From assembly GCA_029260515.1 (NCBI GenBank), contig JAJDDC010000070.1:496001-560000 (forward strand): a stretch of DNA of 64,000 bases. The letters are read 5' to 3'. The position numbers and the translations under genes are program-made. Origin of the DNA: Phycisphaerales bacterium (GTDB taxonomy: Bacteria; Planctomycetota; Phycisphaerae; Phycisphaerales; UBA1924). Positions 18,277-26,600 of the stretch are shown here, piece after piece. Position 1 is the stretch's first letter, and the number at the start of each line of letters is the position of its first letter. Below the pieces are notes generated by a model. It had not been told where the DNA came from, searched no databases, and was given only the letters and a program-made list of their open reading frames with translations.

Positions 18277-19029
18277 ATGGGGCAAGGACCGCCCGTGTAC
18301 ATCTTCGTGCACCTGCCGAAGACGGCGGGGACGTCGCTCGTCCGGACCGTCCGCGATGCGCTGGGCGAGGGCGAGTTCCTGGATCTGTACGGCGGGGGGC
18401 GCACTTCAGAACAGATCGGCGCACAGATTTCCGCGATGTCGCCCGCGCAGCGCGCGCGGGTGCGGTTTGTCGCCGGGCACCAGGCGTGGGTCGGGGTTCA
18501 CGAGCTGCTCGGGCGCGAGGCGCGGTACGTCACGTTCCTGCGTCACCCGGTCGTGCGGGTGCTCTCGTGGTACAACCAGGTCGTACGCAAAGCGGACAAC
18601 GGGTATCACGACGAGGTGCTCGCGTGCGGGGCGGGCTTTGCCGAGTATGTCCGCAACCCCTCGTCGCCCCTGCGGGCGAACCACATGACGGTCATGCTGG
18701 CCCGGGACGCGGTCGACGCCCGGCACAACCGGCGCCAGTGCGCTGGTGTGGACGAGGCCGTGGTCGGGAGGGCGCTGGCCCGTCTCCGCGGGTTCCACAT
18801 GGTCGGGCTGCACGAGCGGTACGCGGCCGACTGCGCACGACTGCTGGGGGAGATGGGGATCGCGGCCCGCCCCGGCGCGGTGAACGTCGCCCCCAGCGCG
18901 CAGAGCGCGTCGTACGCCGGGGTGGACCTGGAAACCGCGCGGCTGTGCCGAGAGCTGAACTGGGCGGATATGGATCTCTACGAGCAGGCGCTGCTGTGGC
19001 GCAACGCGGACCGCTCGCTCGTCGCGTGA
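18277..19029 (+). CDS. Sulfotransferase family 2 protein
   Basis: 250-residue carbohydrate-sulfotransferase-like protein. The 5'-phosphosulfate motif is HLPKTAGTSL (about 12-21) and the 3'-phosphate motif is FLRHPVVRVLSWYNQV. It differs from the divergent sulfotransferase (LPKTAGTS versus CPKSGTTW), so two separate lineages sit back to back and could sulfate different positions. The ATG at 18277 has no Shine-Dalgarno and a TAGGCT 6 nt upstream, suggesting a leaderless message. The next gene, a methyltransferase, starts 32 nt after the stop. Confidence 0.85.
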   Translation: MGQGPPVYIFVHLPKTAGTSLVRTVRDALGEGEFLDLYGGGRTSEQIGAQISAMSPAQRARVRFVAGHQAWVGVHELLGREARYVTFLRHPVVRVLSWYNQVVRKADNGYHDEVLACGAGFAEYVRNPSSPLRANHMTVMLARDAVDARHNRRQCAGVDEAVVGRALARLRGFHMVGLHERYAADCARLLGEMGIAARPGAVNVAPSAQSASYAGVDLETARLCRELNWADMDLYEQALLWRNADRSLVA

Positions 19030-19060
19030 GCGGCGGTGAATCTGTGCGCACGGAGGCGAG

Positions 19061-19735
19061 ATGGACCTGATCGATTTGCTGACCGCCAACGAGCCCCGCG
19101 TGCGATTCGACGTCGAGCGGATGGCGTACCTGGAGGCTTGCCGCCAGAGCGCCGCGTTCTTCGTCGAGCGCATGCGGATGGCAAGGAACCTCGTCACGCG
19201 CGAGGGGCTGATCGATTTCTGCCTGGAGAATGCGGGCGTAGAAGGCCTGACGATGGAGTTCGGCGTCGCGGGGGGGAACAGCCTGCGCCGGATCGCGGGC
19301 GCCTCGCCCGGCGCCGTCTACGGCTTCGACTCGTTCGAGGGCCTGCCCGAGGACTGGACGCACTTCCAACGCGCCGGGCGCTACACGAGCGGGGGCAAGA
19401 CGCCCGAGGGCCTGCCCGCCAACGCCGAGCTTGTGGTCGGGCTGTTCTCCGACACGCTCCCCGGCTTCCTGGGCTCGCACGCGGGCCCTGTACGCCTGGC
19501 GCACATAGATTGCGACTTGTACTCGAGCGCGTCGTGCGTGCTCGGGCTGCTCGAGCCGCGGCTGGTCCCGGGGAGCGTGATCCTCTTCGACGAGTACTTC
19601 AACTACCCGGGCTGGCAGGAGCACGAGCACAAGGCGTTCGGGGAGTTGGCCGAGCGGTGCGCGCTCGGCTTTGAGTACACGGGTTTCGCCTCGTCCGGGC
19701 ACTCGGTCGCGGTCGTCGCGACGGCGCGCGGGTAG
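19061..19735 (+). CDS. TylF-like SAM-dependent O-methyltransferase
   Basis: 224-residue class I methyltransferase of the TylF/MycF sugar O-methyltransferase type. Key features: the SAM-binding motif MEFGVAGGNSL (about 66-76), YGFDSFEGLPEDW (the family hallmark after strand 2), and HIDCDLYSS with the metal-binding aspartates. The ATG at 19061 has GGAGG 4 nt upstream, so unlike the preceding gene it is read from inside a transcript. Family members methylate sugar hydroxyls, which fits the sulfotransferase and glycosyltransferase neighbours. It is convergent with another methyltransferase (9 nt between stops). Confidence 0.87.
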   Translation: MDLIDLLTANEPRVRFDVERMAYLEACRQSAAFFVERMRMARNLVTREGLIDFCLENAGVEGLTMEFGVAGGNSLRRIAGASPGAVYGFDSFEGLPEDWTHFQRAGRYTSGGKTPEGLPANAELVVGLFSDTLPGFLGSHAGPVRLAHIDCDLYSSASCVLGLLEPRLVPGSVILFDEYFNYPGWQEHEHKAFGELAERCALGFEYTGFASSGHSVAVVATARG

Positions 19736-19744
19736 GGAGCGCCG

Positions 19745-20323
19745 CTAGGCGCCCGGCAGGCGCCAGAGAATCATGTCCCGCTCGGCGCGTCGGACGGTGT
19801 ACTCGTCGGGGCGGAACAGCTCGGCCCACCACTCGGGGCCCCGGACGGTCCGGTGCAGGTTGTCGCCGTGCTTGTCGGCGCTGCCCGCGGCCCGGCAGCT
19901 GACCGAGCACAGGAGCACCCCGCCGGGTGCGAGCACGCGGAGCATCTCGTCGCGGATCGCGATGATGTCGTCCTCGTCGAGGTGCTCGAGCACGTCGAAG
20001 CAGGTCACCAGCGAGAACGAATCGTCGTCGTGTGGGACCGTCGGGTGGGTCATCAGGCGGCAGCGGGGCCCGACGCGCTCTTGCGCGCGCGCGATCGCGA
20101 CCTGGCTCACGTCCACGCCGTGCGCGTCGCGTTCGAAGGGGTAGCCCGAGAGCATCGCGACGACAAAGCCCGCGCCGCACCCGACGTCCAGGCTGCGCCC
20201 ACGGACGAGCCTGATCCGGTCGGCGTGCTCCCAGCACAGGCGGACGCCCGGCGAGCCCTCGGCCAGCGCGTACAGGGGGTTGGAGGCGTGCACGCCGTCG
20301 TAGATATCGCGGTAGTCGGTCAT
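19745..20323 (-). CDS. Class I SAM-dependent methyltransferase
   Basis: 192 residues with a Rossmann SAM-binding fold: SLDVGCGAGFVV (motif I), HGVDVSQVAIARA (motif II), CFDVLEHLDEDD and LRVLAPGGVLLCS. This is the Methyltransf_11/UbiG-like pattern seen in many glycan loci. The ATG at 20323 overlaps the stop of the upstream glycan protein in an ATGA. It is therefore the third gene of a tight minus-strand operon (24734 to 19745). The substrate cannot be assigned; the neighbourhood suggests a sugar. Confidence 0.85.
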   Translation of the reverse strand: MTDYRDIYDGVHASNPLYALAEGSPGVRLCWEHADRIRLVRGRSLDVGCGAGFVVAMLSGYPFERDAHGVDVSQVAIARAQERVGPRCRLMTHPTVPHDDDSFSLVTCFDVLEHLDEDDIIAIRDEMLRVLAPGGVLLCSVSCRAAGSADKHGDNLHRTVRGPEWWAELFRPDEYTVRRAERDMILWRLPGA

Positions 20324-22281
20324 GCGGTCTTCCTCATCTCGGGGGCGTCGTCGTGGTCGCCGAGCCAGCCCGGGCCGCCCGCGCCGTAGATCGTGCGGAC
20401 GGGCACGCCCGCGCGGCGCAGGCGCGTCGCCCGGCGCCACAGCGCGGGTTCGACGGCGTCGGAGCTGATCAGCACGCCGTCGATCGCGTGCCGGGCCAGG
20501 GCCTCGTCGGGCGTGAGCACGGGGCGCCCGTGCATGTGCGTGGCGGCGGGCGCGTCGTCGAGGATCGCGACGATCGGCAGGTCGCGGCCGAAGAGGGAGG
20601 TCAGGCGGCGCGTGTGCGCGCCGGCGCCGTAGACAGCGAGGCGGCGGGCGCCCTCACGCACCATGTCGCCCATCTGGACGCACGCGACGACCCAGGCGGG
20701 CGGGACCAGCGCGGGACAGACGACCGCGCCGACGCCCGCGCGTCGCAGCTCGCGGACGCGCTGGTGGGCCTCGGGCAGGTAGGGCTCTTCGAGGACAACC
20801 GCGTCGGCGCCGCGGGCGCCGGGGCTCGCCGTGACGGCGCCGGCGCCGCAGCGTGTGAGCGATCCGATGATCCATCGGCGCGCCTCGTCGGGGTCGTCGG
20901 CCCAGGGCTTGTTCCAGCGGCTCATCGCGTGCAGGCGGAGCGCACGGTCAGGGCTGTCGGGGAGGCGCCCGCGCCCGGCGGCGTGCAAGACTGCGATCGC
21001 CCGCCCCAGGTCGGTCGCGCCCGCGTCCACGCGCGACGGGTCGAGGCGTTCGAGCGCGTCGAGCGCGAGGCGGAGGCGGTCGGTGTGGTCGCTCGCGGGG
21101 TCGAGGACGAGGACGTGCTCGTCGGGCCCGGGCGTGCGGTCGGCGTCGGTCAGGCCCGGGCGCCGCGGGTCGGTCAGGATGACGAGCGTGCGCGTGTGCT
21201 GCCCGTCGGCCGGCGGCGGCGCGAGGCGGCGGGCGCGTTCGAGCGCGTCGTCGGCGCCGGCGGGCGAGGCGTCGATGACGCACACACGGACCGGGCCGCC
21301 GCACTTGCCCGTTGTCGCGTACGGCACGAGCGGGCGTGCGAATCTCGGGAGCGGTCGCGGCGTCGCCCGCGCGCCCCGGCGGGCGAGCGACGCGATCGTG
21401 CGCGCCACACGCGAAGCCGCGTCGCCCGAGCGCGAGAGCACCGCGAGCGTGTGGTCCTGCTCGTCGAGTTCCTCGTCGGACGCGCCCAGGACGCGGTCGA
21501 TGACGTGCGCCGGGTCGGCGTGGTCCGGGGTCGGGCGCCAGACCCACAGCGCCGGGTGGCGCAGGGGCGTGTCGTGCGGGTGGAGGACCGCGGTCGGGCG
21601 GCGGGCGCCCATCGCCTCGAGCATCAGCGTGGAGGGCGTGGTGATCACGCCCCGGGCGCTCGCGAGCGATTCGGCGAGCGGGGCCGTGTCGCGCTCGACA
21701 CCGATCTCGCCCGCGAGGCGGTCGGTGATCCGCCAGACCGCGGGAACGCCCAGGCGTGCGACGACCTGCGCGAGGCGCTGGAGTGCCCAGCGGACGCGTT
21801 CGTGCTCGTGCTCGTTGAACGCCGGGCGGCGTGCGGTCGCGATGAGCAGGCGGTCGCCGGGGGGCGGTGGGGGGTTCTGGGCGACGAGGCGGGGCAGGCC
21901 TGTCGCTCGTGCGTCGTTGCCCATCGAGCGGAGGATGGCCCGGTCGATCCAGCCCGCGCACGCGACGATGTCAACGGGCGCGGGTAGGAGGAATCGTTCG
22001 TCCACGCACGGGTTCTGGTGCGTGTTGCGCCACTCGACGATGCCGTCCATGACGAGCAGCGTGGGCACGCCCTGCGCTCGCGCCGCCCGGATTGCCGCGA
22101 TCGATTCGAGACGGAGGGTGTCGGCCAGCGCGACGGCCCGCACGCCCTCGGGCAGGCGGGGCGGGGCGTCGCCCTGGAGCGCGCGCACGGGCTCGATGCC
22201 GAGCGCGGCCAGGCGCTGGTCCACACCCCGGAAGTGGTCCGCGCCCGAGTCGGCCTGGAGGAGCAGGGCGCGCATGGTCAT
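20320..22281 (-). CDS. Predicted glycan-biosynthesis protein with Rossmann-like C-terminal module
   Basis: 653 residues. No family is firmly recognised for the first 520. Around residues 60-240 there is a glycosyltransferase-like layout (VPTLLVMDGIVEW, ITTPSTLMLEAMGARRPTAVL), resembling the nucleotide-sugar half of GT-B enzymes. Residues about 555-640 carry a Rossmann-like module (RLAVYGAGAHTRRL, VAILDD, GVLISSD, VRTIYG) shared with the GT4 protein at 15692-17233. The ATG at 22281 is 2 nt after the stop of the upstream gene and the stop overlaps the methyltransferase start, so it is the middle gene of an operon. A larger open frame running to 24810 is a shadow of the upstream gene. Confidence 0.65.
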   Translation of the reverse strand: MTMRALLLQADSGADHFRGVDQRLAALGIEPVRALQGDAPPRLPEGVRAVALADTLRLESIAAIRAARAQGVPTLLVMDGIVEWRNTHQNPCVDERFLLPAPVDIVACAGWIDRAILRSMGNDARATGLPRLVAQNPPPPPGDRLLIATARRPAFNEHEHERVRWALQRLAQVVARLGVPAVWRITDRLAGEIGVERDTAPLAESLASARGVITTPSTLMLEAMGARRPTAVLHPHDTPLRHPALWVWRPTPDHADPAHVIDRVLGASDEELDEQDHTLAVLSRSGDAASRVARTIASLARRGARATPRPLPRFARPLVPYATTGKCGGPVRVCVIDASPAGADDALERARRLAPPPADGQHTRTLVILTDPRRPGLTDADRTPGPDEHVLVLDPASDHTDRLRLALDALERLDPSRVDAGATDLGRAIAVLHAAGRGRLPDSPDRALRLHAMSRWNKPWADDPDEARRWIIGSLTRCGAGAVTASPGARGADAVVLEEPYLPEAHQRVRELRRAGVGAVVCPALVPPAWVVACVQMGDMVREGARRLAVYGAGAHTRRLTSLFGRDLPIVAILDDAPAATHMHGRPVLTPDEALARHAIDGVLISSDAVEPALWRRATRLRRAGVPVRTIYGAGGPGWLGDHDDAPEMRKTA

Positions 22282-22283
22282 CC

Positions 22284-24734
22284 TCAGGCGGCCGCCGCGG
22301 CTGTGGGCGACGCGCCCAGGCTTTCGTGGACCATCCGCGTGATCGACGCGGCCAGCGCGTCTGTGGTGGCTCGCGCGCAGACTCGCGCCCGGATCCCGCC
22401 CGAGACGTTCTCGCGCCACGCGGGGCGGGTGACGGCCCGCTCGACAAGGCGCTCGAGCGATTGCTCCGACCAGAACGTCGTCTGGGAAAAGTCGCCGAGC
22501 AGCCACCGGGCGGTCCAGTCGAGCTTGCCCGTGGGCACGAACGGACGCTGGCGGTCCAGGGCAGCGGCGGGTGCGGTGAAGTGCGTGGGCGAGCCCATGC
22601 CCAGGCGTTGGTGCTGGGCGCACCAGTCCATGAGCGCCGGCGAGTCGGCGACGGGCGTGGGCGAGTCGGCGCGCGCGCCACGCTTCACCGCGTCGGCCAA
22701 TGCCTGCGAGGCGAGCATCTGGTGGGTCAGGCGGCACAGGGGCAGCCCGCCCGAGGCGGCGCACTCCATGACCCGCTGGTGGACGGCGGTGCTGGGCGAG
22801 GCGTGCAGGTGGACGGCGGCGCTCTGGTACGAGGCGCGGAGCGGCTCGCCGTGGGGCAGCTCGGGCCGCGCGTACCGGGCGAACGGCCCGTCGGCCCAGC
22901 CCCGCCCGTGGATGCGCAAGCGCCAGCCGCGGCGGGCGGCGATGGCCGCGGCCCAGCGGAGCGTCTGGTGGCGCAGGACCCGCTCGCCCAACGGATCGAT
23001 GCATTGGGCTTTCAGGCGGGCCGCGACGCCCGGGTCCGGGGCGCCGCCCAACGCGTCGTGGAGGACGCGGGGAAGCTCGCGCGCGACCTCGCCCGCGATG
23101 ACGAGCGTGTGGGCCTGGGGCGCAAGAGCCGTGACGCGGTCGTGGGCCCAGGCGATGACGCGTGCGATCCGGTCGTCGCCCGCCTCGCACGCGAGCCGGT
23201 CGCGCATGGACTCGGGCGTCTCGGATTGGTGCGAGACGTAGGCGATCTCGCACGCGCTCTCGTCGAGCAGGCCCCGCGGCGCGGGCGCGTCGTGGAACTT
23301 GGTCGGGTCGATCACGACGGGCACGGCCAGGGCCCGGTCGATCGGGTACGCGAATCGCTCGAAGAGATCCGGGTACAGATGCCCGCACACGAAGTCGAGG
23401 GGCGAGTGTGACCGCCCGACCCGTTCGTCGAGCAGGTGGGGCATCTGGTCCTGGATCCAGCAGGCGAACGGCACGCCCGGTGGGAACGCGCCCGGTCGCG
23501 TGGCGCGCGGGTAGTTGATCAGGACGACGAGGTCGGGCGCGAAGCGTTCGACCTCGGCGAGGTAGCCGATCGCCGAGAGGCGCGCGTGGGCGTCGGGCTC
23601 GACGAGCGTGCGGGCGTTGGCGCCCGTGCGTTCGAACGCGCCCCTCAGGTCTTCGGCGGCGTGGTGGACGAATGTCGTGTACCGGCATGTGGGGATCAGC
23701 ACGCGCAGGGGCTCGTCGGTACCCGGGCGTCGCGCCCGCTCGTAACGCTCGGCCCACCACCTCGCGTCGCGCCCCGCGCACGCGCCCTCGACGCGGGCGC
23801 GGACGCGCGACAGTTCCGCTTGCTGCTCGCGACGGACGCTCTCCGCGATCTCGTGCATGCGTCCGCGCCCCGACCCGGGCGACGCGGACGAGGCGACGAC
23901 CGGGCCCAGCGATTCGAGCTCGAAGCGTGCCCGTGCCCAGGCGGTGTACTCGCCGGCCGCGTCCGGGCCAACAAATATGCGCAGGCGGTCCGACGATGCC
24001 CAGGCGCCGGAGCCCGGCATCGACAGCGCGTCGAGCAGGGCGGCGGGGTCTTCCTCGACGAGCACGATCTGGGGGCGGTACCCGGTCGCGGTGGGCTCGA
24101 TCCGCTCGAGAAGCTCGGCGAGGAGCCAGGGCGGGCTGGCGCCGTCCACGGTGATCGGCCCGGGGGCGGCGCCCGCGAGCGATGTGACGAGACGGCCCGC
24201 GGCGGCTCGCGCCTCGGCGCGCCGGTCCGCCAGATCGCGCCACTCGTGGGGGTGGTTCGCGTGGTCGGGGAGGACGACGGCGTTCCCGTCGCGTGCGATG
24301 AAGCGCGGCGTGGGCGCGCGCTGCCAGCCGTCGAGGTACTCGCGCAGGTCCACGCCCCGGGTGATGAGGGCGGCGACGCCGGCGCGGGCTCGCTCGGCCC
24401 GCGCGTCTTGCGGTTCGCGGTCGCCTGGCAGCGCGTCGATATCGCGGACCAGGGCGCGCGCCTCGTCGAGCGCCCGGGCGGCCTCGGGCAAGGCGGCGAG
24501 CTGGCCGCGAGCCAGCGTCGCCAGGCCCAGACACGCGAGCGTCCGGGCGAGCAGGAACCGGAGGCCCACATCGCCCGGGGCGTCGCGCAGCGCCGCGGCC
24601 AGGGCGGGGGCGGCGGTCCACGGGTGGCCGCTGCCCGCGAGCTCGATCAGACCGGCCCGCGTCGTCGGCGTGGTGTAGGGTGTCGGCGCAATATTTGCGC
24701 TTCGCGGCGCGCTGGCATGGCCGATCGGGGGCAT
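22284..24734 (-). CDS. CgeB-like glycosyltransferase family protein
   Basis: 816 residues, first gene of the minus-strand glycan operon. The N-terminal 330 residues are Ala/Arg-rich and helical with no clear family. From about residue 345 it resembles the CgeB/DUF3880 type of glycosyltransferase: LRVLIPTCRYTTFV, PDLVVLINYPRA, FACWIQDQMPHLLD, IAYVSHQSETPE, and late SPSTAVHQRVMECAASGGLPL, which matches the donor-binding motif of Glyco_trans_1_2. The ATG at 24734 is tentative, since a 15-nt palindrome lies 34 nt into the frame and a later start is possible. It is divergent from the HldE-like gene. Confidence 0.68.
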   Translation of the reverse strand: MPPIGHASAPRSANIAPTPYTTPTTRAGLIELAGSGHPWTAAPALAAALRDAPGDVGLRFLLARTLACLGLATLARGQLAALPEAARALDEARALVRDIDALPGDREPQDARAERARAGVAALITRGVDLREYLDGWQRAPTPRFIARDGNAVVLPDHANHPHEWRDLADRRAEARAAAGRLVTSLAGAAPGPITVDGASPPWLLAELLERIEPTATGYRPQIVLVEEDPAALLDALSMPGSGAWASSDRLRIFVGPDAAGEYTAWARARFELESLGPVVASSASPGSGRGRMHEIAESVRREQQAELSRVRARVEGACAGRDARWWAERYERARRPGTDEPLRVLIPTCRYTTFVHHAAEDLRGAFERTGANARTLVEPDAHARLSAIGYLAEVERFAPDLVVLINYPRATRPGAFPPGVPFACWIQDQMPHLLDERVGRSHSPLDFVCGHLYPDLFERFAYPIDRALAVPVVIDPTKFHDAPAPRGLLDESACEIAYVSHQSETPESMRDRLACEAGDDRIARVIAWAHDRVTALAPQAHTLVIAGEVARELPRVLHDALGGAPDPGVAARLKAQCIDPLGERVLRHQTLRWAAAIAARRGWRLRIHGRGWADGPFARYARPELPHGEPLRASYQSAAVHLHASPSTAVHQRVMECAASGGLPLCRLTHQMLASQALADAVKRGARADSPTPVADSPALMDWCAQHQRLGMGSPTHFTAPAAALDRQRPFVPTGKLDWTARWLLGDFSQTTFWSEQSLERLVERAVTRPAWRENVSGGIRARVCARATTDALAASITRMVHESLGASPTAAAAA
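24686..24700. promoter_or_regulatory. 15-nt AT-cored palindrome in a divergent start region
   Basis: GCGCAATATTTGCGC is a perfect inverted repeat (GCGCAA-TAT-TTGCGC). It is AT-rich for this genome and lies between the annotated starts of the CgeB-like gene and the HldE-like gene. It falls inside the 5' end of the former as annotated. It could be an operator or part of a promoter. Confidence 0.3.
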
Positions 24735-24880
24735 CCAGGGCAGATCGGCCCGGGGGCGGGGGCGGGGCCAGAATCGCCCCGCTGCGGGGTGAATCGGTCG
24801 TGAAAAGCATCGTGGGGCGGCCTCATCGGAGTGCGGATGCTTTCATGGGCGGGCTCGGTCCGGGCCGATGCTCTGGCGCG

Positions 24881-26548
24881 ATGGAGCCCCCCCGACCGGC
24901 GACCGCCGGCAAGATCTTGACGCGCGAGGCCCTGCTGTCCGCCCGAGAGGCGGCCCGGACGGAGGGTCGGCGTGTGGTGCACTGCCACGGGTGCTTCGAC
25001 CTGGTCCACCCAGGGCACATCAGGCACCTGCGGTTCGCCAAGGCCCAGGGGGACGTGCTGCTCGTCTCGGTGACGGGCGACCTGGGGGTGGGCAAGGGGG
25101 CGGGGCGCCCGCTGATCCCGCAGGAACTGCGGGCGGAGAACCTGGCCGAGCTTGATTGCGTGGACTGGGTGTACGTCGAGCCCGGGGCGACGGCGTCGGA
25201 GCTGCTCGATTCGGTCAGGCCCGACATCTATATCAAGGGGCGTGAGTACGAGTTCAACCGCGACCCGCGGTTCACGGCCGAGCGCGAGGCGGTCGAGCGT
25301 CACGGCGGGCGCGTCGTGTTCAGCTCGGGAGACGTGGTGTTCAGCTCGACGGCGCTGATCGCGGCGATGGACCACGAGGCCGACCCGTTCCACAAACGCC
25401 TCACCCGCCTGACCCAGCACGAGGAGCTTGGCGCGGCCCGCCTGGGCGGGCTGATCGAGTCGTTCCGCGGGGCGCGGGTGGTCGTGGTCGGCGAGACGAT
25501 CCTGGATACCTATTTCTTCTGCGACCGCCCGGAGATCGCGGGCGAGAGCCCTGTGATGACACTCCGCCCGTTGGAGCGCCGGTCGTACGACGGCGGGGCG
25601 GCGGTGATCGCGCGGCACGCTGCGGCGCTGGGGGCGCGCACGACGCTGGTCACCGCGCTGCCCGATTCGGAGGCGGGGCGTGAGGTGCGGGCGAGGCTGA
25701 TCGCCGAGGGCATCGATGTGCGGGGCGTGCCGACGGCCGCGCCCCTCGCCGAGAAGCAGCGGTTCCTCGTGGGCGCGCAGAAAGTGATGAAGGTGGACAG
25801 CGTCGAGTCGGTCGTGCTCGACGCGCACGAGCAGGACCGGCTCGTGAGCGTGACGTCGGACCTGTGCGCCGCGGGCGCGGACGCGGCGATCATCGCGGAC
25901 TTCGGGCTGGGCCTGCTGACGCCCGCCGTCTTGGCGCGGGTCTGCCGGGCGGCGCGGGGCAAGGCGAGTATGGTCTCGGGCGACGTGAGCGGCAAGCGCG
26001 CGAGCCTCATGGAGATGCGGGGGATTGATCTTGTGTGCCCGTCGGAGGACGAGCTGCGCGACGCGACCCGCAACCACGGCGACGGGCTGCCCGCGGTGAC
26101 GTGGGAGATGCTGCACAAGACCGGGATACGTTCGGCGATCGTCACGCTGGGCGCGGAGGGACAGATCGGCTTCGAGCGACTCGCGGGCGCATCGGGCGGC
26201 GGTGGTGGCGAGCGCCCGGGGGCGTGGAAGACGCGCCTGCGGGGCGAGCACGTGCCCGCGCTGTCGCCGCACGCGGTGGACGCGCTGGGGTGCGGCGACG
26301 CGCTGCTGACGGTCGCGACGCTTGCGCTGGCACGCGGGGGATCGATGCTGGCGGCGTCGTACCTGGGGGCGGGGGCGGCGAGCGTGGAGTCGAGGCGGAT
26401 CGGGAACATCCCCATTTCCGGGGCCGACTTGCGTCGCGAGGTGATGCGGGTGCACACTGCCCGCTTGGCGCTCGCGACGCCCGAGCTGCCGCCGATGCGG
26501 CTGGACGGGGCGAGCTCGACGCACGAGGCGCTGCGAGAGGCGTCGTAG
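24881..26548 (+). CDS. HldE-like fusion: cytidylyltransferase followed by PfkB sugar kinase
   Basis: 555 residues. Residues about 8-150 are a nucleotidyltransferase with the HPGH motif (43-46, in GCFDLVHPGH) and an IKGREYEFNRDP region. Residues about 190-530 are a PfkB-type sugar kinase (VVVGETILDTYFF, DYGGAA-type YDGGAAVIARH, and DALGCGD as the anion-hole motif in place of DTxGAGD). In E. coli HldE the kinase comes first, so the order here is reversed. The likely role is making an activated heptose or related ADP/CDP-sugar for the glycan. ATG at 24881 was chosen; the ATG at 24845 adds 12 poorly conserved residues. Confidence 0.82.
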   Translation: MEPPRPATAGKILTREALLSAREAARTEGRRVVHCHGCFDLVHPGHIRHLRFAKAQGDVLLVSVTGDLGVGKGAGRPLIPQELRAENLAELDCVDWVYVEPGATASELLDSVRPDIYIKGREYEFNRDPRFTAEREAVERHGGRVVFSSGDVVFSSTALIAAMDHEADPFHKRLTRLTQHEELGAARLGGLIESFRGARVVVVGETILDTYFFCDRPEIAGESPVMTLRPLERRSYDGGAAVIARHAAALGARTTLVTALPDSEAGREVRARLIAEGIDVRGVPTAAPLAEKQRFLVGAQKVMKVDSVESVVLDAHEQDRLVSVTSDLCAAGADAAIIADFGLGLLTPAVLARVCRAARGKASMVSGDVSGKRASLMEMRGIDLVCPSEDELRDATRNHGDGLPAVTWEMLHKTGIRSAIVTLGAEGQIGFERLAGASGGGGGERPGAWKTRLRGEHVPALSPHAVDALGCGDALLTVATLALARGGSMLAASYLGAGAASVESRRIGNIPISGADLRREVMRVHTARLALATPELPPMRLDGASSTHEALREAS

Positions 26549-26600
26549 GGCCCCGGTCATCCAGGCCGGGGCGCGGGCGGAGCCCGCGGGGCGGTCACGG

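Noticed and set aside
20320-24810. A single 1,496-codon minus-strand open frame
   Set aside because: Only its 3' part (20320-22281) is a real protein. Upstream of 22284 the recognisable protein is in another frame with glycosyltransferase motifs, and the long frame there is Arg/Pro/Ala shadow sequence.
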